Shown in pieces: positions 1-9,532 of a stretch of 64,000 bases of DNA. The translations under genes were made by a program, and so were the position numbers. Source of the stretch: Peptococcaceae bacterium 1198_IL3148 (lineage in GTDB: Bacteria > Bacillota > Desulfotomaculia > Desulfotomaculales > Desulfohalotomaculaceae); the NCBI GenBank assembly GCA_036763105.1, contig JBAIYS010000007.1, positions 1 through 64,000 on the forward strand, in the 5' to 3' direction. Numbering within the stretch: the stretch's first letter is position 1; each line of letters opens with the position of its first letter. The notes under the pieces were generated by a model, which was given only the letters and a program-made list of their open reading frames with translations, was not told the DNA's origin and ran no database searches.

Positions 1-131
1 ATAAGGTTTTCTATCCATAATTATACAATGTTGAAAAATATACCCATAATGCTTGTTTTTGAAAATGTGTAATTCTAAGAAATACAGAGATATTTTAAGA
101 AAACGTTAGATTATAGAGGGAGGTTTACAAA

Positions 132-1010
132 ATGAATTTTCAGCAAATTATTTTAGCGTTAAATAAATTTTGGTCTGAACAGAACTGTATTATTCAACAA
201 CCCTATGACATTGAAAAGGGTGCTGGCACCATGAACCCAGCAACCTTCCTCCGGGCGCTAGGTCCTGAGCCTTGGCGGGTGGCCTATGTGGAACCTTCCC
301 GTCGGCCCACCGATGGCCGCTACGGGGAGAACCCCAACCGGTTGCAACACTACTTCCAGTATCAAGTGATTTTAAAACCATCACCGGATGATGTTATTGA
401 AGTGTATTTAGATAGTCTTAGAGCCATTGGCATTGACCCGGAACAGCACGATATTCGTTTTGTGGAAGACAACTGGGAGTCTCCCACTTTGGGAGCCTGG
501 GGCCTTGGTTGGGAAGTGTGGTTGGATGGTATGGAGATTACCCAGTTTACCTACTTCCAGCAATGCGGTGGCATTGACTGCAAACCGGTATCCGCAGAGA
601 TCACCTATGGCTTGGAGCGGCTAGCCACCTTTATTCAAGGGGTGGACAGTGTTTATGACATTGAATGGGTAGATGGCATTAAATATGGTGACGTTTATCA
701 TCAAAACGAAGTGGAACAGTCTGCTTACAACTTTGAAGTGGCTGATACCGATATGCTGTTCAAAATGTTTGATATGTTTGAGGCCGAAGCCATTCGGGTG
801 GCCGAAAGGGAACTGGTGCTACCGGCCTATGATTACGTACTTAAATGTTCCCACACCTTTAACCTGTTGGATGCCAGGGGGGCCATTAGCGTCAGCGAGC
901 GCACCGCCTATATTGGTCGGGTGAGACACTTGGCTCGACTTTGTGCCCAAGGTTATGTGCAGCAGCGTGAAAAATTAGGCTACCCACTGCTGAAAAAGGA
1001 GGCAAAATAA
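132..1010 (+). CDS. glyQ: Glycyl-tRNA synthetase alpha subunit
   Basis: Catalytic subunit of the bacterial alpha2beta2 class II glycyl-tRNA synthetase, which charges tRNA-Gly with glycine in the cytoplasm. The 292-residue length is typical. The class II motif-2 region with [18 protein letters not shown] is at about residues 54-71, and a motif-3-like GLERLATF is at about 160. The ATG follows a GGGAGG site by a suitable distance. It is one base upstream of glyS, so the two are cotranscribed and can be translationally coupled. No T-box motif is visible in the 131 nt available upstream; a leader further upstream would be outside the window. Confidence 0.97.
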   Translation: MNFQQIILALNKFWSEQNCIIQQPYDIEKGAGTMNPATFLRALGPEPWRVAYVEPSRRPTDGRYGENPNRLQHYFQYQVILKPSPDDVIEVYLDSLRAIGIDPEQHDIRFVEDNWESPTLGAWGLGWEVWLDGMEITQFTYFQQCGGIDCKPVSAEITYGLERLATFIQGVDSVYDIEWVDGIKYGDVYHQNEVEQSAYNFEVADTDMLFKMFDMFEAEAIRVAERELVLPAYDYVLKCSHTFNLLDARGAISVSERTAYIGRVRHLARLCAQGYVQQREKLGYPLLKKEAK

Positions 1011-1011
1011 C

Positions 1012-3090
1012 ATGGCCAAGGACTTCTTATTGGAAATCGGTATTGAAGAAATTCCTGCTCGGTTTATTGAACCGGCGTTAAAGCAATTAAAGGAATTGAC
1101 AACTAAGCAATTAAGCGAGCTGCGGATTGATTTTGACGAGATCAACACCTACGCCACCCCCCGTCGGCTGGTGCTGTATATTAAAGAACTGGCAGAACAA
1201 CAGCAATCATTGACTAAAGAAGTTAAAGGCCCTGCTAAAAAGGCGGCCTTTGATGCCGACGGCAATCCCACTAAAGCCATTCTAGGTTTCACCAAAGGCC
1301 AGGGTGTTGCTGTTAAAGATTTGGAGGTACGCCTGTTAAACAACGTGGAGTATATGTATGCCATTAAAAAAGAAGAAGGACAGTCCACTGCCAAGGTGTT
1401 GACGGAAATTGCTCCTCAAATTATCTCTCAATTACACTTCCCCAAACCAATGCGTTGGGGAGACTTAGACTACCGCTTTGCCCGTCCCATCCGTTGGATT
1501 GTGGCTTTGTTCGGCAGTAAGATTGTACCCTTTGTGTTGGCAGATAAAGCCAGTGGCCGCTTCACTTACGGTCATCGTTTCTTAAGTGACGGGGCGTTGA
1601 AGGTAGAAACCGCCGCGGACTATTTTGAGGTACTAAAGAAAGGATATGTGATTTTAGATAGCCACCAGCGTCGGGAAATTATTTGGCAACAGGTGCAGCA
1701 GTTGGCCGCCGGTGTGGGTGGTAAAGTGGAGCCAGATGAAGACCTGTTGCAAGAGATTAGCAATATTGTAGAATATCCCACTGCCTTAATGGGAAGTTTT
1801 AAAGAGGATTACCTAAGGTTGCCAGATGAGGTGATTATCACCCCCATGCGGGAACACCAGCGTTACTTCCCGGTGCAGGATGCCAATGGCAAACTGTTGC
1901 CTAAGTTTATTGCCGTCCGCAACGGCACTGACAAGTACTTAGATATTGTAACCGCTGGCAATGAAAAGGTATTGACGGCGCGGTTGGCAGATGCTCAGTT
2001 TTTCTACCAAGAAGACTTAAAAACCCCGCTGGCCGATAAAGTTGACGGCCTTAAAAAGGTAGTCTGGTTAGAAGGCCTGGGCACCGTTTATGCCAAGGTG
2101 GAGCGCATTGCTAAACTGGCGGCAAACTTTGCTGACGCCCTAAAGGCTAACGATCAGCAAAAACAACAGGTGGCTCGGGGGGCGCTGCTGGCCAAAGCCG
2201 ATCTAGAAACCAACATGGTTTATGAATTTCCCGAGTTGCAGGGGATTATCGGCCGGGAATATGCACTGCGCAATGGTGAAGACGGGGCAGTGGCAGAGGC
2301 TATTTATGAGCACTATTTGCCTCGGTTTGCCGGCGACGAGTTGCCTGCCAGCTTGCCTGGTCAAGTGCTGAGCTTGGCAGATAAAATGGATAGCATTGTC
2401 GGATGTTTTGCCATCGGCATTCAGCCCACCGGCTCCCAAGACCCCTATGCTTTACGTCGCCAAGCATTGGCCATTGCTCATATTATTTTTGCTGCCGGTC
2501 TGCCGTTGTCACTTAAAGATATGGTTGTCAGTGCGTATAACGGTTATCAAAACAACGTAGAATTAAAACTAAGTTTAGAGCAAGTAACGGAAGAAATATT
2601 AGAATTCTTTAAGCAGCGGATTAAGGGTATTTTTACCGACGAAGGCCTTTCTTACGATACCATCGATGCAGTGCTGGAAGCGGGCTTTGACAACTTGGCT
2701 GATGCGTGGCAGCGGGGGCAGGCGCTAACGGAGTTTCGGCAACAGGCGGCCTTTAACGATCTGTTAACTGCCTTTAACCGGGCAAACAATTTAGCCAAGA
2801 AATCGGCAAGCACTGTCATTAATGAAACATTATTGCAACAGGAGGCCGAAAAGGAACTATATCAAAAGTATGTCACATTTAATAATGTGATGGATCAATA
2901 TTTAGCAGTTAAAGACTATCAAGCTGCCCTCAATGAGATAGCAGAGTTATTGACGCCAATCAATAACTTTTTTGAGCAAATCATGGTGATGGTGGATGAC
3001 GAAGCGTTGCGCAACAACCGGTTGGCGCTACTTTACAACCTGGCCAATCGTATGAAGGCGGTGGCGGACTTCTCGAAAATTGTAGCTTAA
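1012..3090 (+). CDS. glyS: Glycyl-tRNA synthetase beta subunit
   Basis: Beta subunit of the tetrameric glycyl-tRNA synthetase, needed for tRNA recognition and for activity with GlyQ. At 692 residues it is full length. The N-terminus FLLEIGIEEIPARF is the family signature, and the C-terminal 150 residues resemble the DALR-type anticodon-binding region. The start ATG follows an AAGGAGG site within the glyQ 3' end (stop-start gap of one base). A short AT-rich gap separates it from the next gene, and no strong terminator is visible there. Confidence 0.97.
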   Translation: MAKDFLLEIGIEEIPARFIEPALKQLKELTTKQLSELRIDFDEINTYATPRRLVLYIKELAEQQQSLTKEVKGPAKKAAFDADGNPTKAILGFTKGQGVAVKDLEVRLLNNVEYMYAIKKEEGQSTAKVLTEIAPQIISQLHFPKPMRWGDLDYRFARPIRWIVALFGSKIVPFVLADKASGRFTYGHRFLSDGALKVETAADYFEVLKKGYVILDSHQRREIIWQQVQQLAAGVGGKVEPDEDLLQEISNIVEYPTALMGSFKEDYLRLPDEVIITPMREHQRYFPVQDANGKLLPKFIAVRNGTDKYLDIVTAGNEKVLTARLADAQFFYQEDLKTPLADKVDGLKKVVWLEGLGTVYAKVERIAKLAANFADALKANDQQKQQVARGALLAKADLETNMVYEFPELQGIIGREYALRNGEDGAVAEAIYEHYLPRFAGDELPASLPGQVLSLADKMDSIVGCFAIGIQPTGSQDPYALRRQALAIAHIIFAAGLPLSLKDMVVSAYNGYQNNVELKLSLEQVTEEILEFFKQRIKGIFTDEGLSYDTIDAVLEAGFDNLADAWQRGQALTEFRQQAAFNDLLTAFNRANNLAKKSASTVINETLLQQEAEKELYQKYVTFNNVMDQYLAVKDYQAALNEIAELLTPINNFFEQIMVMVDDEALRNNRLALLYNLANRMKAVADFSKIVA

Positions 3091-3196
3091 TAAAAAAATA
3101 ATGCACATAAATAATAAAAATTTTAGTAAAAAGGAGGGATTTTTTAACCGATATCTAATATAATTAGTATGTCACAATTAATAAAGGGGTGATGGG

Positions 3197-3829
3197 ATGG
3201 AGCTTACCCACCGCCAGGAAAAAATATTAGAAATTGTTAAAGCAGAGGGTCCGATAACCGGAGAGAATATTGCAGAAAAGCTGAGTTTGACTAGGGCTAC
3301 GTTAAGGCCTGATTTAGCAATCTTGACTATGTCAGGCCTGTTGGAAGCTCGTCCCCGGGTAGGATATTTCTACAGTGGCAAATCACCGGAACGGATGGTT
3401 GCTGAAAAATTAAAGAGAATTTCAGTTGGGGATACCAAATCAGTGCCCATCGTTGTTAATGAAAATTGTTCGGTTTATGATGCCATTGTCACGATGTTTA
3501 TTGAAGACGTGGGCACGTTAATCATTGTCGGTGACAACGGAAAATTAGAAGGAGTTGTGTCCCGAAAGGATTTTCTAAAAACCACCATTGGCGGTCAAGA
3601 TATACACAAATTACCAGTGGGGGTAGTGATGACCCGAATGCCCAATGTGGTGGTGGCCCAACCAGAAGATTCGGTATGGTTGGCAGCCCGGCGTTTGTTG
3701 ACCCATGAAGTGGACTGCTTGCCAGTGGTCCGTCCGATGTCTGAAAATGCCGATGATGGTTATGAAGTGGTTGGGCGTTTTACCAAAACCAATATTGCTC
3801 AACTGTTTGTAGAACTGGTGGAAGAATAG
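3197..3829 (+). CDS. ccpN: HTH plus tandem CBS-domain transcriptional regulator, CcpN-like
   Basis: Residues 1-60 form a winged-helix DNA-binding domain (HRQEKILEIVKAEGPITGENIAEKL). Residues about 80-135 and 145-205 form two CBS modules, which bind adenine nucleotides in this family. The arrangement and length match CcpN (YqzB) of Bacillus, a repressor of gluconeogenic genes. The next gene encodes the PPDK/PEP-synthase regulator, the same pairing as yqzB-yqfL in Bacillus, and ppdK follows. It therefore probably controls pyruvate/PEP metabolism here, but its targets cannot be read from the sequence. The start ATG has a GGGGTGATGGG site close upstream. Confidence 0.85.
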   Translation: MELTHRQEKILEIVKAEGPITGENIAEKLSLTRATLRPDLAILTMSGLLEARPRVGYFYSGKSPERMVAEKLKRISVGDTKSVPIVVNENCSVYDAIVTMFIEDVGTLIIVGDNGKLEGVVSRKDFLKTTIGGQDIHKLPVGVVMTRMPNVVVAQPEDSVWLAARRLLTHEVDCLPVVRPMSENADDGYEVVGRFTKTNIAQLFVELVEE

Positions 3830-3860
3830 AGTTTAGGGGGCGTTTGCTATTAGCCAAATA

Positions 3861-4682
3861 GTGGATGCAAAGCCAAAGGTTTATGTGGTGTCAGATTCTG
3901 TTGGCGACACTGCAGAATTGGTGGTCAAGGCAGCAGAAAGCCAATTTAACCACGATGTTGTAGAAATCATTCGGGTACCCTATGTAAAATCTACCCGTGA
4001 TATCTTTGATGTTTTAAAGGATGCATCGGTCAATAATTCAGTAATTGCTTATACCTTGGTACTGCCGGAACTAAGGGATTTACTGGTGGCCGAAGCTGAC
4101 CGACTGAATATTCCAGTGGTGGATATTATGGGACCAATTATGAATGCCATTTCACTCATCACCAATCGGGCACCTAGACATGAGCCTGGTTTGGTGAGAA
4201 GGTTGGATGAAGAATACTTTAGAAAAGTGGAAGCCATAGAATTTGCTGTTAAATATGATGATGGTAAAGATCCCCGGGGCATCACCAAGTCAGACTTGGT
4301 GATACTGGGAGTGTCCCGCACATCTAAAACACCACTGTGTATGTATTTAGCCCATAAGCGTATTAAAGCAGCCAATGTACCGTTAGTACCAGAGGTATCG
4401 CCACCGGATGAAATATTCCAACTGCCACCCGGCAAGGTTATTGGTTTAACCATCCGTCCGCAACAGTTGAATGTAATTAGGCAGGAAAGATTGCGCACGC
4501 TGGGTTTAACATCCCATGCCGATTACGCCAGCATGGAACGGATATTAAAAGAGTTGGAATATTCAGAGGAAATTATGAAAAAAGTTGGTTGCACCGTCAT
4601 TGATGTAACCAATAAAGCGGTGGAGGAAACGGCCAGTAAAGTGCTGGAATACTTCTATCGCAATAACAGACAAAGGCGTTAA
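3861..4682 (+). CDS. ppsR: Pyruvate, phosphate dikinase regulatory protein (bifunctional kinase/phosphorylase, DUF299)
   Basis: A PSRP-type enzyme that inactivates PPDK or PEP synthase by ADP-dependent phosphorylation of a threonine and reactivates it by Pi-dependent dephosphorylation. The family start YVVSDSVGDTAELV and the P-loop-like GVSRTSKTPLCMYLA (about residue 150) are present, and the length is normal. ppdK, its substrate, follows 41 bases downstream. The start is uncertain. The listed GTG is about 20 nt after the only Shine-Dalgarno-like run (AGGGGG, 3835-3840), which is too far. An in-frame ATT at 3849 lies 8 nt after that run and may be the true start. Confidence 0.93.
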   Translation: MDAKPKVYVVSDSVGDTAELVVKAAESQFNHDVVEIIRVPYVKSTRDIFDVLKDASVNNSVIAYTLVLPELRDLLVAEADRLNIPVVDIMGPIMNAISLITNRAPRHEPGLVRRLDEEYFRKVEAIEFAVKYDDGKDPRGITKSDLVILGVSRTSKTPLCMYLAHKRIKAANVPLVPEVSPPDEIFQLPPGKVIGLTIRPQQLNVIRQERLRTLGLTSHADYASMERILKELEYSEEIMKKVGCTVIDVTNKAVEETASKVLEYFYRNNRQRR

Positions 4683-4723
4683 CAGTATTACCAAATTTAT
4701 TCCAGGGAGGAATTTGTTGAGCT

Positions 4724-7366
4724 ATGTCAACTGCTAAGTATGTTTATTTTTTTAATGAGGGACGAGCAGATATGAAATCATTGCTCGGTGGTAAAGGCGC
4801 CAACCTGGCAGAAATGACCAATATTGGTTTGCCGGTCCCCCCAGGGTTTATTATTTCCACCGAGGCCTGTATTGATTTTTACAATGCCGGTCAACAGTTC
4901 CCAGCCGGTATGGAAGAGCAAGTGCTGGCCCAGGTAAAACACTTGGAAGAAGTCACTGGTAAAAAGTTTGGCTCTAAAGAGAATCCACTTTTAGTATCTG
5001 TTCGCTCCGGTGCAGTTATTTCGATGCCCGGTATGATGGACACTGTCTTAAACCTAGGTTTAAATGATGAAACAGTGGCAGGACTGGCTGCCAATACCAA
5101 TAACCCTCGCTTTGCTTACGACTGTTATCGTCGTTTCATTCAAATGTTTGGTGACGTAGTTTTAGGTATTGAGCACCATAAGTTTGAATCAGTACTGGAT
5201 AAAAAGAAGTTTGAGAAAAATGTTAGCTTTGACAATCAACTAACTGCAGAGGACTGGCAAGATGTAATTGAGCAGTTCAAAGATATCGTGGAAAGGGAGT
5301 ATGGCAAACCGTTCCCACAGGATCCTTCCGAGCAATTATTTAATGCTATCTATGCTGTGTTTAACTCTTGGAATACTGAACGGGCTGTGGTGTACCGAAA
5401 AGTACACAAAATTCCCGATGACTTGGGAACAGCCGTTAACATCGTCACCATGGTATTTGGAAATATGGGTGATGATTCCGGTACTGGTGTGGCCTTTACC
5501 CGTAACCCATCCACCGGAGAAAAGAAACTATATGGTGAATACTTAATTAACGCCCAAGGCGAAGATGTGGTGGCCGGTATTCGCACCCCACAACCAATTT
5601 CTAAGCTGGAAGAGGAAATGCCAGCGGTATATCAACAGTTTGTAGATACTTATCAACTGTTAGAAAAACACTATCGTGATATGCAAGATATTGAGTTTAC
5701 CATTGAACGGGGTAAACTTTGGATATTACAAACCCGTAACGGTAAACGCACCGCCCAAGCTGCCATTAAGATTGCTGTAGACATGGTGTCAGAGGGTTTA
5801 ATTACCAAAGAAGAAGCCATCACACGGGTAGACCCCAACCAGTTGAACCAACTGTTGCACCGCCGTATTGATCCAGATGCCAAACTGGAGGTGGTTGCCA
5901 AAGGTTTACCGGCATCCCCTGGCTCAGCTTGCGGTGCAGTGGTTTTTGACGCCGATGAAGCTGAAAAGCTAGCTGGTGAAGGTGAAAAGGTAGTGCTGGT
6001 GCGCATGGAAACCACACCTGATGATATTCATGGCATTGTGGTTGCTCAAGGGGTATTAACCTCCCGGGGCGGAATGACCAGTCATGCTGCGGTGGTAGCC
6101 CGGGGCATGGGTAAACCGTGTGTTTGCGGTTGCGAAGCGTTGAAACTGGATTATGCCAACAACACCTTTACAGTTGGCGAGTTAGTGGTTAAAAAGGGAG
6201 ATGTAATCTCGATAGACGGCAGCAGCGGTCAAGTGATGTTGGGCGAAGTGCCAATGATTGACCCAGAGCTGTCCGATGAGTTCCAAGCATTGTTAGATTG
6301 GGCTGACGAAATCCGTAAATTGGAAGTAAGAGCTAACGCTGATAACCCAGCAGATGCTGCTAAAGCCAGAGAATTTGGTGCCCAAGGTATTGGTTTAACC
6401 CGTACCGAGCACATGTTTATGGCCCAAGATCGTCTGCCAATTGTACAAAAAATGATTTTAGCCCATGACTTTGAAGGTAGGAAGGAAGCATTGGCTGAGC
6501 TACTGCCAATGCAACAAGATGACTTCTACGGCATTTTAAAAGCCATGGATGGACTGCCGGTATGTATCCGCTTGCTGGACCCACCGTTGCATGAGTTCTT
6601 GCCAGATGCTGAAGAATTGGCGGTAGAAATTGCCACCATGAAGTTAACTAACGCCACTGCCGCAGACATCAAGAAGAAGGAAGACCTGCTGCGTCAAGTG
6701 CGGTCATTGTCCGAGTTTAACCCAATGCTGGGACATCGTGGTTGCCGCTTAGGTATCACCTTCCCAGAAATCTATGCTATGCAGGCCAGAGCAATCTTCC
6801 AAGCCACTGCCCAATTGGTAAAAGAAGGCGTTGACGTAAAACCAGAGGTAGAAATTCCACTGGTTATTGAAGAAAAAGAGCTGGGCTTCTTAAAAGATGT
6901 AGTGGTTGACATGGCTAATAAAGTGAAAGAAGAAACTGGAGTTGATTTCCATTACCAGGTGGGTACCATGATTGAGATGCCAAGGGCAGCGCTGACGGCA
7001 GATGAAATTGCCGAGCATGCAGAGTTTTTCTCCTTTGGTACCAACGACTTGACCCAAACCACTCTAGGCTTTTCCAGGGACGATGCCGAAGGCAAGTTTT
7101 TACCTCATTACATTGAGCGGAAGATTTTAGCCGACAACCCATTTGCAGTGCTGGACCGCAAAGGGGTTGGTAAACTAATGAAAACAGCTGTGGAACTAGG
7201 CCGTAAAGTGCGCCCAGACCTGTTAATCGGTATCTGCGGTGAACACGGCGGCGAACCAAGCTCAGTGGAATTCTGCCACATGATTGGCTTAGACTACGTC
7301 AGCTGTTCACCATACCGGGTGCCAATTGCCCGCTTGGCCGCAGCCCAGGCCGCTGTAAAACACTAA
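4724..7366 (+). CDS. ppdK: Pyruvate, phosphate dikinase
   Basis: Interconverts pyruvate + ATP + Pi with PEP + AMP + PPi; in this setting it may serve gluconeogenesis or PPi-linked glycolysis. The 880 residues cover the N-terminal ATP-grasp domain, the swivelling phosphohistidine domain with GGMTSHAAVVARGMGKPC (about residues 449-466), and the C-terminal PEP/pyruvate TIM barrel with GTNDLTQTTLG and CGEHGG. The regulator ppsR is directly upstream, and the conserved Thr next to the catalytic His in GGMTSHAAV is its usual target. The last nine codons plus stop (AAAQAAVKH) reappear at the end of a different gene at 10787. A terminator follows at 7458. Confidence 0.97.
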   Translation: MSTAKYVYFFNEGRADMKSLLGGKGANLAEMTNIGLPVPPGFIISTEACIDFYNAGQQFPAGMEEQVLAQVKHLEEVTGKKFGSKENPLLVSVRSGAVISMPGMMDTVLNLGLNDETVAGLAANTNNPRFAYDCYRRFIQMFGDVVLGIEHHKFESVLDKKKFEKNVSFDNQLTAEDWQDVIEQFKDIVEREYGKPFPQDPSEQLFNAIYAVFNSWNTERAVVYRKVHKIPDDLGTAVNIVTMVFGNMGDDSGTGVAFTRNPSTGEKKLYGEYLINAQGEDVVAGIRTPQPISKLEEEMPAVYQQFVDTYQLLEKHYRDMQDIEFTIERGKLWILQTRNGKRTAQAAIKIAVDMVSEGLITKEEAITRVDPNQLNQLLHRRIDPDAKLEVVAKGLPASPGSACGAVVFDADEAEKLAGEGEKVVLVRMETTPDDIHGIVVAQGVLTSRGGMTSHAAVVARGMGKPCVCGCEALKLDYANNTFTVGELVVKKGDVISIDGSSGQVMLGEVPMIDPELSDEFQALLDWADEIRKLEVRANADNPADAAKAREFGAQGIGLTRTEHMFMAQDRLPIVQKMILAHDFEGRKEALAELLPMQQDDFYGILKAMDGLPVCIRLLDPPLHEFLPDAEELAVEIATMKLTNATAADIKKKEDLLRQVRSLSEFNPMLGHRGCRLGITFPEIYAMQARAIFQATAQLVKEGVDVKPEVEIPLVIEEKELGFLKDVVVDMANKVKEETGVDFHYQVGTMIEMPRAALTADEIAEHAEFFSFGTNDLTQTTLGFSRDDAEGKFLPHYIERKILADNPFAVLDRKGVGKLMKTAVELGRKVRPDLLIGICGEHGGEPSSVEFCHMIGLDYVSCSPYRVPIARLAAAQAAVKH

Positions 7367-7370
7367 AGGC
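7343..7370 (+). repeat. 28-nt direct repeat at the ppdK 3' end, copy 1
   Basis: This segment covers the last codons and stop of ppdK and is repeated base for base at 10764-10791, where it forms the end of an unrelated gene. Similarity continues weakly on both sides. Confidence 0.9.
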
Positions 7371-7457
7371 TAATTGAAAGGCGGCTCAATAGAGGTTGGT
7401 CAGAGGTAAAAAGCCCTTGTGTATCAAAGATTTGAGGGCATAAATATAAAATAAAGT

Positions 7458-7503
7458 AAGGGTATTATCTTTTGATATTTTTGAGGGATAATACCCTTTT
7501 TTA
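7458..7503 (+). terminator. Rho-independent terminator after ppdK
   Basis: A perfect 12-bp stem (AAGGGTATTATC / GATAATACCCTT) is followed by a T-run. Confidence 0.9.
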
Positions 7504-7540
7504 TTTGGTCATTTGCATTTTGTAACAAAAACGGGCTATT

Positions 7541-7763
7541 ATGGAACAATTTAAAGTTCTATTATGATGTCTTAGGGTTAGAAATAATTGCAGATTTCGG
7601 AGCAAATGTGACATTAAGCGTAAGCGTGGTATTAAAAAGGATAGATACATGGAAGGATTTTATTAGAACTGATAAAATCTTCTTTCAAAATAATGCTCGT
7701 GAGCTGTATTTTGAAGGAGAGGACATGGGTACTTTTGCAAAAAAGCTGTTCCTTCCTGTCTAA
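7541..7763 (+). pseudogene. Remnant of a VOC/glyoxalase-like protein
   Basis: An ATG opens MEQFKVLL and then stops. From 7557, in another frame, the sequence reads FYYDVLGLEIIADFGANVTL and later TWKDFI and NNARELYFEGEDMGTFAKKL, ending at TAA 7761. This is the pattern of small vicinal-oxygen-chelate proteins (start FKVLLFVKD..FYxDVLGL), with a short internal deletion or frameshift after the first seven residues and a truncated C-terminus. It abuts the convergent ogt gene. The VOC assignment rests on motif resemblance only. Confidence 0.6.
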
Positions 7764-8299
7764 AGTGCCGTTCCCTTGCTTGGTACAAACAACCGGGACA
7801 TGTCAGCACCCTCCAATTCAAGCAATTTTACTTTTGTATGAACGCCCGCGGCATACCCTGTCAAGCTGCCATTTGAGCCTACAACCCGGTGACAAGGGAT
7901 AATGATAGATATGGGATTATGCCCAACTGCCCCGCCTACCGCTTGACTTGACATGCTTTCCTTGTTCATCTTCGCCGCCATTTTTTTTGCAATGTCGCCA
8001 TAAGTGATAACCTTGCCATATGGTATTTCACATAAAATATTCCATACTCCTTGACGAAACTTGCCGCCAACGGGAGCTAACGGCAATTCTGAAATGTCGG
8101 GCTTTTCACCCGCAAAGTATCTGTCCAACCATTTTTTAGTGGTGTCGAATATCGGCATGTCGTTGCTTTCTATCATATCTTCCAGTATAGTATCCCCGTG
8201 ATACTTTTGTCCCTCAATCCATAAGCCAACAAGACTACTTCCGTCACACGCAAGTGTAATTATTCCTAAGGATGACGGATATGTTGCTCTATAATACAT
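7760..8299 (-). CDS. ogt: Methylated-DNA-protein cysteine methyltransferase
   Basis: A suicide DNA-repair protein that removes alkyl groups from O6-alkylguanine onto its own cysteine. The active-site motif IIPCHRVVGSNGSLTGYAAG is present in the C-terminal third, and the 179-residue length from the ATG at 8299 is normal. That ATG is chosen because AGGAGG lies 6 nt upstream; an upstream in-frame start lacks a site. The stop codon of an ada-alkA remnant sits inside this Shine-Dalgarno region, so ogt was the second gene of an alkylation-repair operon whose first gene is now broken. It may still be expressed from the old promoter. Confidence 0.93.
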   Translation of the reverse strand: MYYRATYPSSLGIITLACDGSSLVGLWIEGQKYHGDTILEDMIESNDMPIFDTTKKWLDRYFAGEKPDISELPLAPVGGKFRQGVWNILCEIPYGKVITYGDIAKKMAAKMNKESMSSQAVGGAVGHNPISIIIPCHRVVGSNGSLTGYAAGVHTKVKLLELEGADMSRLFVPSKGTAL

Positions 8300-8309
8300 T
8301 TTATACCTC

Positions 8310-8581
8310 CTATAGTGTGTTCCAAAGGTTAACGGTGGCATAACTGCGCCACGGTCGCCATGCTGCTGCCATTTTCAATAATTCCTTTGCTGTGTAGGGC
8401 TGTAATGCCTTTTTTAAGCCCGCATCTGTTTCAAGGAAAGCGTCAGGCTATTCCATAGTACGCATAGCAATATATTGTGATGTCCAGCTTCCAATACCTC
8501 GAATAGCCATCAACTTTTCCCATCAAAGCGAGCGTCTTTCGCTTTAAATGCTGCATATAGACCGCTATCGTTATCTATCAT
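8310..8581 (-). pseudogene. Internally deleted ada-alkA type methyladenine glycosylase gene
   Basis: An ATG at 8581 with an AAGGAGG site opens MIDNDSGLYAAFKAKDARFDG, which matches the start of Ada/AlkA fusion proteins. This joins almost directly, in another frame, to the AlkA C-terminus (AIRGIGSWTSQYIAMRTM, then an in-frame TAG, then PDAF..ETDAGLKKAL and AAAWRPWRSYATVNLW) ending at TAG 8310-8312. Most of the protein, roughly 400 codons by family size, is missing. The two ends keep their original order and strand. It lies directly upstream of ogt, as in alkylation-repair operons. Confidence 0.75.
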
Positions 8582-8808
8582 TATTTTTCGCCTCCTTGCT
8601 TGCAGTCGATTTAATTATATCGCGTTTAACATAAATATCTCGCTATTTTCGGACATGTTTTTTATATAAGCAATTTCTGAAACAATCGTCTATACGATTT
8701 TGTGCAGTTAGTCAAAACAGTCATACAACTTTTGAATTACAAGAAGTGTTCCATAATAGCAAAAATGTATTATCAACTGCATTCTGAACACGCAATAGTA
8801 AAAACGGT
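8582..8808. other. AT-rich intergenic stretch
   Basis: This lies upstream of the ada-alkA remnant. It should hold that operon's promoter on the minus strand, but no clear -35/-10 pair was identified. No coding signal is seen. Confidence 0.4.
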
Positions 8809-8870
8809 GATTGGTCTATTTTGATAGCTGGGCTCAGGCCTCTGTTAACAACAAAGACCAATCAAAGTAA
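8809..8870. repeat. About 62-nt repeat with terminal inverted arms, copy 1
   Basis: The first 20 nt and the last 13 nt are identical to those of 10740-10803, and the centre is similar. The arms TGATTGGTCT (8808-8817) and AGACCAATCA (8855-8864) form a perfect 10-bp inverted repeat. The centre (CAGGCC..CTGT) also resembles the ppdK 3' end. Confidence 0.75.
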
Positions 8871-8885
8871 TAATTTAATAAGTAT

Positions 8886-8948
8886 AAAAACAGGGTATAC
8901 ACTTAATTTTTAAGGGGGTTACCCTGTTTTTGTTTTTTTTACTAGATT
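8886..8948 (+). terminator. Terminator-like hairpin
   Basis: A stem of AAAAACAGGGTA with TACCCTGTTTTT is followed by a long T-run. No intact plus-strand gene lies directly upstream, so it may be left over from a displaced gene. Confidence 0.7.
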
Positions 8949-9025
8949 TTAGGCAAATGTAAGAGTATAATTTGGCATAATGAATATTAGTAGAAAAGTG
9001 TGAATCAGGAGGAGGTGATAATCGG

Positions 9026-9532
9026 ATGAGACGGGTGCGATATCAGGTCGCATGTAGCCTGGATGGCTATATTGCGGGACCGAACGATGAATTTGATTGG
9101 ATTACGCCGGAGCCTTCGTTCGACTTCGAGGCGCTGTATGCGCAATTCGATACGTTACTGATGGGTCGGCGTACGTACGAGATTGTACGTGCATTGGGTG
9201 AGAGCTTTCGCGGAAAGCAAGTGATCGTCGCCTCGCGGTCGCTTCGGAAAGCTGATTATCCCGACGTCGAGATCGTGAGCGAGGGCCTTGAAGCGCGAGT
9301 TAAAGAGCTTCGTGCACAACCTGGTCGTGATATCTGGCTCTACGGCGGAGGGGATCTTTTCTCCCAGCTTCTCGCCTGGAATCTGGTTGATACGGTCGAA
9401 CCAGCGGTCATTCCTATCCTTCTGGGAGGTGGGGTGCAATTGCTCCCCTCGAATGGGATTCGTCGGCATTTGACCCTCGTGGGGCACCGCAACTACCCCA
9501 GTGGGATGCTTCTCCTCGAATACAAGGTGTAG
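9026..9532 (+). CDS. Dihydrofolate reductase family (RibD C-terminal-like) protein
   Basis: 168 residues with the family start VACSLDGYIAGPNDEFDWI, the central LLMGRRTYEIVRA and the late DIWLYGGGDLFSQLL nucleotide-binding loop. Relatives (YyaP/YwjB type) are NADPH-dependent reductases of unproven substrate and are not the main folate DHFR. The gene has an AGGAGGTGAT site. Its G+C content is visibly higher than that of all neighbours, with many CG dinucleotides, which suggests recent transfer. It sits between two copies of a 62-nt repeat. Confidence 0.85.
   Translation: MRRVRYQVACSLDGYIAGPNDEFDWITPEPSFDFEALYAQFDTLLMGRRTYEIVRALGESFRGKQVIVASRSLRKADYPDVEIVSEGLEARVKELRAQPGRDIWLYGGGDLFSQLLAWNLVDTVEPAVIPILLGGGVQLLPSNGIRRHLTLVGHRNYPSGMLLLEYKV

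Noticed and set aside
1-131. T-box leader for glyQS
   Set aside because: No GGGTGGNACCGCG core or terminator hairpin is present in the bases available; it may lie outside the window or not exist.
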